Part shown: positions 25,056 through 33,767 of the stretch, one piece after another
How positions within the stretch are numbered: the stretch's first letter is position 1
Layout: each line of letters starts with the position of its first letter
Assembly: GCA_963739345.1 (NCBI GenBank)
Contig: CAVUAA010000001.1
Coordinates: 558,001-622,000, forward strand
DNA length: 64,000 nt
Direction of reading: 5' to 3'
DNA from: CAVUAA01 sp963739345
GTDB taxonomy: Bacteria; Chlamydiota; Chlamydiia; Chlamydiales; JAFEGQ01
The notes under the pieces: generated by a model
Told to the model about the DNA's origin: nothing
Databases searched by the model: none
What the model saw: the letters and a program-made list of their open reading frames with translations, nothing else
Made by a program: the position numbers and the translations under genes

Positions 25056-25792
25056 TGAGAGTTTCCGGAACCACCACTCTCGTTCCTCCTCCCCTCTTCG
25101 ACCGCTCCCGCCTCAACTCCGAAGCGCGGATGGAGCAGCTAATGCGCGACTCGATCGACCTGATGAATGACATGGCCGCCTCCTCCCTCAAAGAGATCGA
25201 CTATCTCGGAGCCGAGCGGAAGCAGCGCTACCAGGAAAAACAGACGGTCGATGCCGAAGTAGACGAGAGCTACCGGAAACTGGGTAAGCTCTCCCAGTTT
25301 GACACCTTCCTCTCCTGTGTGCAGGTTGCCACCTCTGTTGCCCTTGCGGCCAGTGGCAACCCGCTCGCCCTCGCCTCTGCAATGCTCGGCGCCGTCCAGC
25401 TCTTTGGCTCCGCCACCGGCATGATCACCGACCCCACCCTCAAAGGGGGGCTCAAGTGGCTCTCTCTTGGCACTGGAATAGCCACCTTTGTTGCCGGTCC
25501 CGTCATGGTAAGCGAAGCGCTCAAAGGTGTCCTCGGCACTCAAATGGCCGGCAATGCAGCAAAGGGAGTGAGCACCCTCTACCGTGGACAACTGACGCAA
25601 GAGAAGACCAAGGCAAGCAACGCCAGCAGCCAGTTCCGCGCTGACTTGGCTGACCTCAGCCTCCGCTCCGACGCCGCCTATAGCGGCATCGAAGAGAGCA
25701 CCTCCGTCCACCAAAACCAGTGGGGCGCCCTCGTCTCTGCAATTGATAAAGAAGCTGCGGCTCGTCGCCGCATACTCCAAAGGGGAAGATAA
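25055..25792 (+). CDS. Protein with hydrophobic hairpin, translocator-like
   Basis: A 245-residue protein without a signal peptide. A helical N-terminal third (residues ~20-75) is followed by two hydrophobic stretches, SCVQVATSVALAASGNPLA with AMLGAVQLFGSA, and WLSLGTGIATFVAGPVMV, then a helical tail. Coiled-coil, hydrophobic pair, coiled-coil is the layout of type III translocators of the IpaB/YopB/CopB type, although those are usually larger. The GTG at 25055 overlaps the previous stop (TAGTG) and has GAGGT six bases upstream. Function is inferred from layout only. Confidence 0.65.
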   Translation: MRVSGTTTLVPPPLFDRSRLNSEARMEQLMRDSIDLMNDMAASSLKEIDYLGAERKQRYQEKQTVDAEVDESYRKLGKLSQFDTFLSCVQVATSVALAASGNPLALASAMLGAVQLFGSATGMITDPTLKGGLKWLSLGTGIATFVAGPVMVSEALKGVLGTQMAGNAAKGVSTLYRGQLTQEKTKASNASSQFRADLADLSLRSDAAYSGIEESTSVHQNQWGALVSAIDKEAAARRRILQRGR

Positions 25793-26634
25793 TGGCAGTT
25801 ACAGCAGTCGAACAGACTCATGAGAAGCCCTTCATCGCAGCAGAGGCGCCCAAAGGGGCGCTTGAAACGATGGCCACGACCGTCTTCAGCGCGACCGAGA
25901 ACTTCTTCAACGACTTCACCTCAAAAGTTGATGAGATGAGTGGCAAGTGGCTTGGCCTTGAGAACAAAGCTGAAGTTGAACGGCTCCCCTTCACCACACT
26001 GCATCCCTACAAGATGCCTGAGAAAGCCAAAGCGCTCCTCTCAGACAAACTGAGCCGCCGCTCCATCCAGGCCATGCTTATCTTCCTTGTCGCCCTCCGT
26101 ATCGACAACAATGCTGTCGATCGCCACCTCCGTGCGAAGGAGAAAGCAACCAGTCGTCACGACCATATGGAATATGTGCAAAAGACCCGCGAAGAGACTG
26201 AACGGACCGCCAAACGCTCCACCTACACTGCAGCTGGCTCTGCATTTTTCCAATTCGCCCCAATGGGTGTGGGTACCGTCCTCGGATGGGACCGGGTACA
26301 GAAAATGACCGCCGATGGGGGTCCCTTCCACGATCTCTTTAGCTGCCCCGACCTCACGCAGGCACCTGCGCGGGACGATGCCACCAAGCTTCTCCGCCAA
26401 GTGTTACAAGCGCCTGCTGGCTTCTTCCAGCAGGATGCTCAAACGCACAGCATGATGCTCCAGGGTGTCAGCTTCTTCTACCAGTCTCAGGCCCAAAAGG
26501 CCCTTGAGAAGGGACAGGGCGCTTCTGGCGTCATTCGTGAAATCTCTCAGACCACTAGCCGCGACATCGACGAGGCAGGCCGTCTCCTCGACAGCATCCT
26601 CCAGTCGATGCAACGCATCCACCAACAGTCCTAA
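25792..26634 (+). CDS. Third protein of the possible secreted cassette
   Basis: A 280-residue helical protein lacking a signal peptide, with two moderately hydrophobic segments (SIQAMLIFLVALRI around 90-105 and YTAAGSAFFQFAPMGVGTVLG around 142-162) separated by a charged helix. The C-terminus (SRDIDEAGRLLDSILQSMQRIHQQS) is amphipathic. The ATG overlaps the previous stop (TAATG). Together with the two upstream genes this makes a tightly coupled three-gene set. It may be a CopD-like partner of the second protein, but no sequence motif proves this. Confidence 0.65.
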   Translation: MAVTAVEQTHEKPFIAAEAPKGALETMATTVFSATENFFNDFTSKVDEMSGKWLGLENKAEVERLPFTTLHPYKMPEKAKALLSDKLSRRSIQAMLIFLVALRIDNNAVDRHLRAKEKATSRHDHMEYVQKTREETERTAKRSTYTAAGSAFFQFAPMGVGTVLGWDRVQKMTADGGPFHDLFSCPDLTQAPARDDATKLLRQVLQAPAGFFQQDAQTHSMMLQGVSFFYQSQAQKALEKGQGASGVIREISQTTSRDIDEAGRLLDSILQSMQRIHQQS

Positions 26635-26660
26635 TCATCTTCTCGCTCGACAAGATATTC

Positions 26661-26713
26661 TTTGTAAAAGATTCACTTGAGGGGTCAGACCCCTCAAGTG
26701 AATCTTTTACAAA
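26661..26713. repeat. 53-nt perfect palindrome with GGGGTCAGACCCC centre
   Basis: Two 26-base arms (26661-26686 and 26688-26713) are exact complements around a single A. It lies between the convergent secreted-cassette operon and the metallo-beta-lactamase-fold gene. No T-run follows on either strand, so it is not a standard intrinsic terminator. The centre resembles REP/RAYT-type repeats. Confidence 0.75.
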
Positions 26714-26719
26714 AAAAGA

Positions 26720-27721
26720 CTACCAGTTGATGGATTGGCCGGGGTCGAGGACGCGGAAGGTGTCGAGGGGGAGGTTTTTGGCCTGCATGGAGAGGTAGAG
26801 ATCGTAGGGGGGCTGGATGCGGGGCTCAGAAGAGAGACGAAAGGTGCCCCAGTGAGTACCAACGCTTAGCTGAGAGTTGACGTCGAGGTGGATATTAACT
26901 GCCTGTTCGGGGTTGATGTGGACGGTGCTCATGAACTCGGTGGGGCGGTAGACGCCGATGGGAATGAGACTGAGATCGATTTGGCCGAACTCTTCTCCAA
27001 TCTCCTTAAACTGAACGTCGTTGTAGCCAGTGTCACCAGCAAAGTAGAAGTGACGATTGGGAGCACTTTTGATCACCCAACCAGCCCACAGGGAACTGTT
27101 GTGGTCGAGAAGGCCGCGACCCGAGTAGTGCTGCGCAGGAACAGCATGTATCTCCAGAGGGTTGGGACCAGGAGTGGTGTGCGCCTCCCACCAATCGAGC
27201 TCGATCACTCGGGCGGCTCCCATCTTGTGAATCAGGTCACCAACGCCCAAGGGAACATACCACTGAATGTTGGGAAAGCGGCTGGCAAGCCGCTTAACGG
27301 TCTCTTTGTCTAGGTGATCGTAGTGGTTATGACTAATGAGGACGTAGTCGACGGTGGGGAGAGCGTCGAGGAGGATGGCAGGTGGGTGGAACCGTTTAGG
27401 TCCCGCAAAGTTCACAGGCGACGCCCTCTCACTGAACACGGGATCGGTGAGGAACACCTTCCCCTCCATCTCGATCAGAAATGTGGAGTGATTAATCCAG
27501 GTGGTCTGCGGTTTGCTGGGGTCAAAAGAGGCTAGATCATTGGGGTAGGCGAAGCCGTCCGGCACCACAGGCAGTGGTGCCTCTTTGTCATAATACCCTA
27601 ATTGCCAAAGCAATAGGTGGTAGAGCGTTCTCCTAACCCCTTTCCGAAAGGGATTGGAGAATCGGCTTCCTTGCCGGTGCTCCCCATGCGATTTTTTTCC
27701 CCGCTTGGGTTTGCCTTCCAT
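26720..27721 (-). CDS. Metallo-beta-lactamase-fold hydrolase (NAPE-PLD/UlaG-like)
   Basis: A 333-residue zinc hydrolase. The metal motif HxHxDH is seen in ISHNHYDHLD. Further ligands can be placed in VPAQHYSGRG, FAGDTGYND and GTHWGTF. The overall order matches NAPE-phospholipase D-like and RomA-type proteins, which act on lipids or unknown phosphodiesters. A basic N-terminus (KPKRGKKSHGEHRQ) precedes the domain. The ATG at 27721 has GGGGAG upstream; a TTG at 27736 is less likely. Substrate unknown. Confidence 0.85.
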   Translation of the reverse strand: MEGKPKRGKKSHGEHRQGSRFSNPFRKGVRRTLYHLLLWQLGYYDKEAPLPVVPDGFAYPNDLASFDPSKPQTTWINHSTFLIEMEGKVFLTDPVFSERASPVNFAGPKRFHPPAILLDALPTVDYVLISHNHYDHLDKETVKRLASRFPNIQWYVPLGVGDLIHKMGAARVIELDWWEAHTTPGPNPLEIHAVPAQHYSGRGLLDHNSSLWAGWVIKSAPNRHFYFAGDTGYNDVQFKEIGEEFGQIDLSLIPIGVYRPTEFMSTVHINPEQAVNIHLDVNSQLSVGTHWGTFRLSSEPRIQPPYDLYLSMQAKNLPLDTFRVLDPGQSINW

Positions 27722-27790
27722 GACACAACTCCCCAACCCCTATTTCGGCTTTTTAGGCTCCGAAGTCAAGGGGCAATCACAGCCAATTCT

Positions 27791-28267
27791 CTATAAAGGA
27801 TTTAGCTGATCAAGGAGGTGAGCAAGAAATCCCTCGCAGTGGTCTTCGAGCATATCTAATGAGAGCTCGAAGTCGGCTGCGGTACCATGATAGGGGTCAG
27901 GAACGTCTTTTCCCTTGTGCTTCTCCCCGAAATCGCCCAGCAGGAAGAGGTGGTCGAGGTCGGACGGGTTCCGCGCCAACGCCTTTAGCTCGTGAAGGAT
28001 CGAGCGGTCGGCAGCGAGAATATATTGATACTCGTCAAAGAAACGGTCGTGAAACGGCATCGCCCGCGACTCAAGGTCAAGTCCCCGCTCCCCTGCCGCC
28101 TTAAGCATCCGCGGATCGGCCAGCTGCCCCTCATGCCAGTCGCCAAGGCCACAGCTGTCGACCTGAATGCCGGCGATCCCCGCGTCGGAGGCGAGCTTGC
28201 GGAAGAGCGCCTCGCCAGCTGGCGAGCGGCAAATATTGCCTAAGCAGACGAATAGTACTCCTGTCAT
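27791..28267 (-). CDS. Low-molecular-weight protein tyrosine phosphatase
   Basis: A 158-residue phosphatase. The P-loop CLGNICRS (CxxxxxRS) is at residues 8-15 (catalytic Cys near residue 8) and the general acid Asp is in VPDPYHG near the C-terminus. It would dephosphorylate phosphotyrosine, possibly with loose specificity. The ATG overlaps the stop of the upstream kinase gene by four bases (ATGA), so phosphatase and kinase are produced together, which suggests that they act in one signalling circuit. Confidence 0.92.
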   Translation of the reverse strand: MTGVLFVCLGNICRSPAGEALFRKLASDAGIAGIQVDSCGLGDWHEGQLADPRMLKAAGERGLDLESRAMPFHDRFFDEYQYILAADRSILHELKALARNPSDLDHLFLLGDFGEKHKGKDVPDPYHGTAADFELSLDMLEDHCEGFLAHLLDQLNPL

Positions 28268-30135
28268 GCGATATCTGAGGCGCACCGGAAGCCGTAGGTG
28301 CTGTTGACGGTGCCCGGATTGTTTCGGTGACGGTGGGAACAGCGGAGGTCCTCAGTGAGACTCTTCCAGCAGCCGCCACGAAGCACGCGATATACCCCTT
28401 GGAGAGGGCCGGTTGGCTGATCGGGCTCTTGCGCCGAGGTATCGTAGAAGTTGTAGCCATACCAGTCCTGGCACCACTCGTAGACATTGCCCACCATGTC
28501 AAACAGCCCGATGCTATTAGGAGGATACGACTGAACGGGGGTTGTGTCGGCGCTGAAGAAGTTGGCCTGGCTCTTTTCAATCGCCTCTCCGGTGGGATAG
28601 ATCATCCCCTCTCGCCCGCCAGCACACGCCACCTCCCACTCAGCCTCACAAGGGAGCCGCTTGCCCACCCAATTGGCATAGGCGACGGCACCATACCAGG
28701 TGATTCCCACGACAGGGTGTTTTGCATAACCCGATTCGATCACCAGTTTGCCAGAAGAGCGGCGAATGCGTGACTCGCGGAAGAGAATCAGATCGTGATT
28801 CTGCCCATCTTTCTCACCCCCTACATAGTCGATGAAGCGAGTAAACTGCTCGTTGGTGACCGGGTGAAGATCAATCGCAAAGCTATTCAGGTGGACTGGA
28901 TGACGGGGCATCTCGTCCCGGTTTCCCTCGTTAGAGCCGCGGAAATAGGAGCTCGCCTGAATGACAACCATGTCGGTGAGGATCGGCTCGATATTGCCAT
29001 GCACCTTCTCTTCTGGGTGATAGACGGTCACATTGGGCCCCGCGGTCGCCGGATAGAGACCCACGGCAGGACGCCCTGGAATCTTAGGGATCACTGCTTC
29101 TGGGGCTAGCGCCTCTGGCGTCACCATCTTGAAAGCCGGAGACGGAACGGCAGCCACCGCCGTAGCGACAGGTTGAGGCTGTGGAACAGGCATTTGAACC
29201 GGAGCTACCGGCGGCCGCACAGGTGCCGCTGCTGCTACTATCTTGGGTGCCGACGGTCCGAATTGGGCTCCGACCTGCTCCTCCACCTCGTCCAGCGCAT
29301 CGAGCAAAAAGCTGGGCCGCAGCGCCGCACCGTTCTGCAGACACGACTTAATCAGCGAATCCCAATTAAGTGAATATTTGCCAAGCGTTGATGGCATAGC
29401 AAACATCCCTTCCGGGTAGCCACCGGTGAGAAGGTAATAGGCTAGCACGCCGAATGCATAAGCATCTGTAGCTGGGCTCACCAGCGACTCATCCCCCACA
29501 CTCTTCTGCTCGGGAGCTAGAAAAGCGTAATTCTGCCGCACCATCGTGTGTAACTTCCCCTCTGAAGCACCAAGAGCTTCTGCAAGCGCCTGATACGTAC
29601 GACTGAGCATCGCCCCCGCACCCAAAATCTTCGACAGGCCAAAATCTGATAAATAAATATGCACGCCACTCTTCCCTTTCCCGATCAACACATTGCTCGG
29701 CTTGAGCCCCCGGTGGACAATCCCTCCATCCCCACTCTTCTTTCCATGAGCATAGTCGAGCGCATCGGCCACCTGCCGTAAAATCCCGAGCAGCTCCTTT
29801 TCTGGGAGTTCTCCTCCTCGATTAGCAACGTACTGGGCCAGATTAGTTGTCTCGTTGAGTTCATCGACCACGCAATCGGTGACCAGAAAATAGCTCCCTT
29901 GACTGTAGGAGACGTTGTGAATTTTGACGATGTGGGGATGCTCAAGTGTCGCAAGCCGTCTCACCTCTTCTTCGAAACGTTGCACCACGCCTCGATCGCC
30001 CGCCAGGTCTTCTGGCAATACCTTCAGCGCGTATTGCCGCTTCATGAAGCGATGCTCGGCCAAACAGACCTGGCCAAGCGCCCCCTGTCCGATCTGTTTG
30101 ATGATGTCGTAGTCGCCCAGTGCCCTGTTGGTCAT
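28264..30135 (-). CDS. pkn1: Ser/Thr kinase-like protein with FGE-sulfatase domain (Pkn1-like)
   Basis: A 623-residue protein. The N-terminal kinase domain (about 9-290) has the Gly loop IGQGALGQV, Lys38 in YALKVL and DFG at 164-166. The catalytic loop reads HRGLKPSN, so the usual catalytic Asp is Gly143. The codon is GGG, two changes from any Asp codon. A Pro/Ala-rich linker (~300-380) leads to a formylglycine-generating-enzyme-like domain ending RVLRGGCW...GFRC. Chlamydial Pkn1 has this same two-domain layout. It may be a pseudokinase or use a different catalytic base. It is coupled to the phosphatase gene. Confidence 0.85.
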   Translation of the reverse strand: MTNRALGDYDIIKQIGQGALGQVCLAEHRFMKRQYALKVLPEDLAGDRGVVQRFEEEVRRLATLEHPHIVKIHNVSYSQGSYFLVTDCVVDELNETTNLAQYVANRGGELPEKELLGILRQVADALDYAHGKKSGDGGIVHRGLKPSNVLIGKGKSGVHIYLSDFGLSKILGAGAMLSRTYQALAEALGASEGKLHTMVRQNYAFLAPEQKSVGDESLVSPATDAYAFGVLAYYLLTGGYPEGMFAMPSTLGKYSLNWDSLIKSCLQNGAALRPSFLLDALDEVEEQVGAQFGPSAPKIVAAAAPVRPPVAPVQMPVPQPQPVATAVAAVPSPAFKMVTPEALAPEAVIPKIPGRPAVGLYPATAGPNVTVYHPEEKVHGNIEPILTDMVVIQASSYFRGSNEGNRDEMPRHPVHLNSFAIDLHPVTNEQFTRFIDYVGGEKDGQNHDLILFRESRIRRSSGKLVIESGYAKHPVVGITWYGAVAYANWVGKRLPCEAEWEVACAGGREGMIYPTGEAIEKSQANFFSADTTPVQSYPPNSIGLFDMVGNVYEWCQDWYGYNFYDTSAQEPDQPTGPLQGVYRVLRGGCWKSLTEDLRCSHRHRNNPGTVNSTYGFRCASDIA

Positions 30136-30476
30136 GCAATCTCCCTTCCGTTCTGTGTCATTCTACGACCACCTCTGAAAAACCTTCAAGGCTAGAGAGA
30201 AATCCATTCTGGTGGGAGCTGGGAATCACTGCACCAGAAAAGTTATTGATTGCAGCAATAACGAACGCTTTGGTCCCCGGGGTGGCGGTAGACATGCGTC
30301 GTATATTCGGAAAAGTACGTAAGCACACACTTCTGTTGAGGGTAGGCAACTGAAAGATGGTGAAATTGAATGAAGAGACGCCCCCAATTGAAATCTTTCC
30401 TATTTTTCCATGACAGTCTCTCCTTGTCAATGGAGTGGGGTTGGGGTATGCTATCGGGCTTGTTAAGGAGATTCTC
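30136..30476. other. 341-base gap between divergent kinase and yidC genes
   Basis: No convincing gene. It must hold the promoters of both neighbours. It contains a hairpin (TTCTGGTG near 30207 pairing with CACCAGAA near 30232) and, at 30268-30320, a decayed copy of the MITE-like element of the 43-45 kb region. Confidence 0.5.
30268..30320 (+). repeat. Decayed third copy of the MITE-like element (internal part)
   Basis: About 53 bases from CTTTGG through GTAGACATGCGTC to AAAAGTA align with the same order in the element at 44839-45002 (CTTTGG, GCAGACGTGCGTC, GCGAGTA), most differences being transitions. Neither terminal repeat is recognisable. Confidence 0.45.
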
Positions 30477-32393
30477 ATGGACAAACGGACCCTGCTTTTC
30501 GTCGTTCTCACTACGATCGGCTTCTTCGGCATCAATATATTCTTTTCACTACGCCAGCCGGCTCCGGAGGTGGAGGCGCCCAAGCCTCAGCCTGTTGCCG
30601 AGCAAATCGTCGAGAGACCGGCGGTTGGTCGACAAGATGAAAAATTTTATGTGCTAGAGAACGACTACCAGCAATTGGTCTTCTCCAATGTGGGCGGAGC
30701 GATCGCAGAGATCAATCTCCCATTTGAGAGTCATGACAGCAAGAGTGTGGTGCGGGAGATTGGGTTCGACCGGACGATGCAAGAAAAATATCCAAAGAAC
30801 GACCGCTACCCCGATTTTGACTACTACACGCCAGGCCCTGATGGTCCGGTGCTGAGTCAGGACCGCTCACATGGTGGCTATTTTCCCCTTCTTCGACGCC
30901 CCATCATCGATGCTGAGGGAGATGCAGTCACTCGCGTGGCGGCCAAGGACTACGCCTTCAACGTGGTGGGCAAATATCCTGAGCTTGCCAATCTGAAATA
31001 TGAGGTAAAGGAGTTTACCGCGAACAAGATCGTCTTTGAAGCGCAACAGAGTGGCCGACGAATCACCAAAACGTTCTCGCTTCCGAAAAATGCAGCAAGC
31101 CTCCCCTACATCGTTAATGCAGAGATCGATGTAGAAGGAGATCGTGAACTGACGCGCAGCCTGTGGGTGACGACGGGAGTCCCTGAGGCTGAAATTCTGG
31201 GCCGCTCGGCTACCAACATCTTAAAGTACCGGCAGACACGCAATGGAAAAGGGGATGTGAGCAAGATCGCTCGGCCAAAAGCTGGACGGATGACAAGTGT
31301 CGGTTCAGTCCAGCCCGACTGGGTGGTCAACTCAAACGGCTTCTTCAGCCTACTCATTGATCCGGTGACCGAGGTGGGTTCAGGCTACCGAGCCGAGTTT
31401 GTTTCAGGGACAGATGTCCCCTCCCGCCTTATAGTAATTGACGCAGAGCACGAGCGGTTCAAACCGGCCAGTCTCTTCGGCTACAATGTGTTGGTGCCCC
31501 TCAATCCTGACGGCGGCAAGATGGAATTTCGCTTCTTTGCCGGCCCAATGGACACGCATGTGCTCAGAACAATTGATGCCACCCTCATTGCCGAGACAGG
31601 CGTCAATCCCGACTACCGAGGAGCCAAGACGTTCATGGGGACGTTCAGCTTCATCTCCCGCCCCTTCTCGAAGCTCCTCTTTTATGTGATCAACTTCTTT
31701 CACATGATCACCCACTCGTGGGTTCTCTCGATTATCCTATTGACCGTTGTCGTGCGAGCTGTTCTCTTTCCGCTTGCCAGCTGGTCGATGAAGTCGATGC
31801 GGCGGATGCAGATGATTCAGCCTGAGGTGAAGCGGCTCCAAGAGAAATTCAAGAACGATCCTCGCCGCTCTCAGCAAGAGGTGCTGATGCTCTACCGGAA
31901 GAAGAAGGTCAATCCATTCTCCGGCTGCATTCCCCTCATCATTCAGATGCCGTTTCTGATCGGAATGTTTGACCTGTTGAAGTCCACCTACGCTCTGCGC
32001 GGAACTAGTTTCATCCCAGGGTGGATCGATAACCTAACGGCTCCAGACGTGCTGTTTAGCTGGAACACCCCCATCTTCTTCATCGGCACCGAATTTCACC
32101 TCCTTCCCCTCTTGCTGGCAGGGGTAATGTTCCTCCAACAGCGCTTCTCTTCGAAGCTGCCCAAAGACAAGTCAACCTGGACCGACCAGCAGAAGCAACA
32201 GCGAACCATGAGCACTGTGATGGTCTTCGCCTTTGGCCTCATGTTCTACAACTTCCCCGCTGGCCTCTGCATCTACTGGTTGTCCTCAATGATCTTGAGC
32301 ATCCTCCAACAGTGGTATGTCAACCGACAGCTCGACAAGAAAGGGGACCTCACCGCATCGTCTGTGAAAAAGAAGCCTGTCCGGGCGCGGTAG
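30477..32393 (+). CDS. yidC: Membrane protein insertase YidC
   Basis: A 638-residue insertase that places proteins in the inner membrane. It begins with a membrane anchor (RTLLFVVLTTIGFFGINIFF), followed by a large periplasmic domain (~50-380), then the conserved five-helix core. The core includes FHMITHSWVLSIILLTVVVR, MKSMRRMQMIQPEVKRL and FSGCIPLIIQMPFLIGMF. The C-terminus is basic (VKKKPVRAR). AAGGAG (30463-30468) fixes the ATG at 30477. It is followed by dnaA 30 bases later, an order also found in Chlamydia. Confidence 0.95.
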   Translation: MDKRTLLFVVLTTIGFFGINIFFSLRQPAPEVEAPKPQPVAEQIVERPAVGRQDEKFYVLENDYQQLVFSNVGGAIAEINLPFESHDSKSVVREIGFDRTMQEKYPKNDRYPDFDYYTPGPDGPVLSQDRSHGGYFPLLRRPIIDAEGDAVTRVAAKDYAFNVVGKYPELANLKYEVKEFTANKIVFEAQQSGRRITKTFSLPKNAASLPYIVNAEIDVEGDRELTRSLWVTTGVPEAEILGRSATNILKYRQTRNGKGDVSKIARPKAGRMTSVGSVQPDWVVNSNGFFSLLIDPVTEVGSGYRAEFVSGTDVPSRLIVIDAEHERFKPASLFGYNVLVPLNPDGGKMEFRFFAGPMDTHVLRTIDATLIAETGVNPDYRGAKTFMGTFSFISRPFSKLLFYVINFFHMITHSWVLSIILLTVVVRAVLFPLASWSMKSMRRMQMIQPEVKRLQEKFKNDPRRSQQEVLMLYRKKKVNPFSGCIPLIIQMPFLIGMFDLLKSTYALRGTSFIPGWIDNLTAPDVLFSWNTPIFFIGTEFHLLPLLLAGVMFLQQRFSSKLPKDKSTWTDQQKQQRTMSTVMVFAFGLMFYNFPAGLCIYWLSSMILSILQQWYVNRQLDKKGDLTASSVKKKPVRAR

Positions 32394-32423
32394 GTAGCGA
32401 CTAGGGGAGACTATAGGAAATAG

Positions 32424-33767
32424 ATGCAGGCGTGGGACAATTTTCTCAAGTCACTCGAGAGTGAGCTCGGACGGGAGACAGTCAGAAAGTGGCTTAAGCC
32501 TCTCTGTGTCCGTCACTTTGATGCGTGCAACATCTATCTAGAGGCGCAAGACTCATTCCAGGTGATGTGGTTCGAGGAGCACGTCCGAAAGAAGTCTCAA
32601 CAGGAGCTGGTCAACAAGAACAACCGGAAGATCAAAGTTCACCTCACCGTGGTCGATCACTCCGATCCAGAACCCGCTTCTGCAGCACCTGAACAAAAAA
32701 GGAAAGAGCCTGCGGTGGCTCCCCCCTTCCGCCTCGAGTTCGACGAGCTAGACGGGTCCCACACCTTTGATGGCTACGTCTCCCTCCCCACTAACGAACT
32801 CGCCTACAAGCTCCTTTCACAACTAGGAGGCGAGGTGGCGCTTGGCGCCTTCAATCCCATCTACCTCTACGGACCGTCGGGCACAGGCAAAACCCACCTT
32901 CTCATGGCCACCGCTCGCCATCTCCGCACACTGGGAAAGAGAGTGCTCTGCATCCGCGCCGAAACGTTCACCGCCCACGTCGTGAGCGCCATCCGCGCAG
33001 GCGAGATGCAACTCTTCCGAAGTCACTACCGCAATGTCGACGTGCTCATCATCGATGACGTCCAGGTCTTTTCCCGCAAAAGCGCCACCCAAGAGGAGCT
33101 CTTCCACACCTTCAACACCCTTCACATTGACGGCCGGCAGCTCATCCTCTCCGCCAACTGCTCCCCCGGCGAGCTCCGCTCTGTTGAACCCCGACTGGTC
33201 AGTCGCTTCGAGTGGGGCATCACCCTCCCCCTCGAACCCCCACCCTTTGATCAGCTCCGCCAAATCCTTCTCCGCAAAGCAGCTGTTATCCAGTTCCCCC
33301 TTTCGTCCCAGGTGGTCACCTACCTGATCGACACCTTTCAGAGCAGCCCCTCCCAGGCGATGCAAGCGCTCGAAGCGCTCGCCCTCAGAACTCACCTCGC
33401 CGGCGACAACATCTCCGACGAAAACCCCTTACGCTTACCCGTCGCCAAGTCCTACCTCGTCGACCTCGTCGAAGCCGAAAGGCGGGCTGAAGTGACCGCC
33501 GACAAAATCATCAGCGCCGTCGCCTCCCACTACGGCATCCAATCATCAGACATCCTCGGGAAGTCGCAGAAAAAGGAGTGCAGCCTCCCCCGCCAGATTG
33601 CCATGTACCTCTGCCGCGCCAACCTCCGCCTCCCCTACACTTCTATCGGTGACGTCTTCAGCCGCGACCACTCCACTGTCATGACCTCCGTTAAACGAAT
33701 CGAAGAGCAAACGGAGATGCGGGGCGAACTCACCGCCGTCGTCAACACCATCAGGAAATCCCTATGA
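32424..33767 (+). CDS. dnaA: Chromosomal replication initiator DnaA
   Basis: A 447-residue AAA+ protein. Domain I is at 1-80, a short Pro/Lys-rich linker at 85-105, the ATPase with Walker A GPSGTGKT (~150) and Walker B VLIIDDVQ, and domain IV with the DNA-binding signature CRANLRLPYTSIGDVFSRDHSTV near 395-420. Chlamydiae carry two DnaA genes; the place after yidC suggests that this is the one called DnaA1 in Chlamydia. I see no cluster of DnaA boxes around it, so the origin is probably elsewhere. Its stop overlaps a small downstream gene (ATGA). Confidence 0.95.
   Translation: MQAWDNFLKSLESELGRETVRKWLKPLCVRHFDACNIYLEAQDSFQVMWFEEHVRKKSQQELVNKNNRKIKVHLTVVDHSDPEPASAAPEQKRKEPAVAPPFRLEFDELDGSHTFDGYVSLPTNELAYKLLSQLGGEVALGAFNPIYLYGPSGTGKTHLLMATARHLRTLGKRVLCIRAETFTAHVVSAIRAGEMQLFRSHYRNVDVLIIDDVQVFSRKSATQEELFHTFNTLHIDGRQLILSANCSPGELRSVEPRLVSRFEWGITLPLEPPPFDQLRQILLRKAAVIQFPLSSQVVTYLIDTFQSSPSQAMQALEALALRTHLAGDNISDENPLRLPVAKSYLVDLVEAERRAEVTADKIISAVASHYGIQSSDILGKSQKKECSLPRQIAMYLCRANLRLPYTSIGDVFSRDHSTVMTSVKRIEEQTEMRGELTAVVNTIRKSL

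Noticed and set aside
26661..26713. Rho-independent terminator
   Set aside because: The stem is perfect but no T-run follows it on either strand; kept as a repeat.
28264..30135. True formylglycine-generating enzyme
   Set aside because: The C-terminal domain has the fold markers (RVLRGG, GFRC) but not the paired catalytic cysteines in their usual spacing.
30158..30583. A 141-codon minus-strand frame between kinase and yidC
   Set aside because: It runs into the yidC coding start in antisense, has no ribosome site and covers the decayed repeat and promoters.
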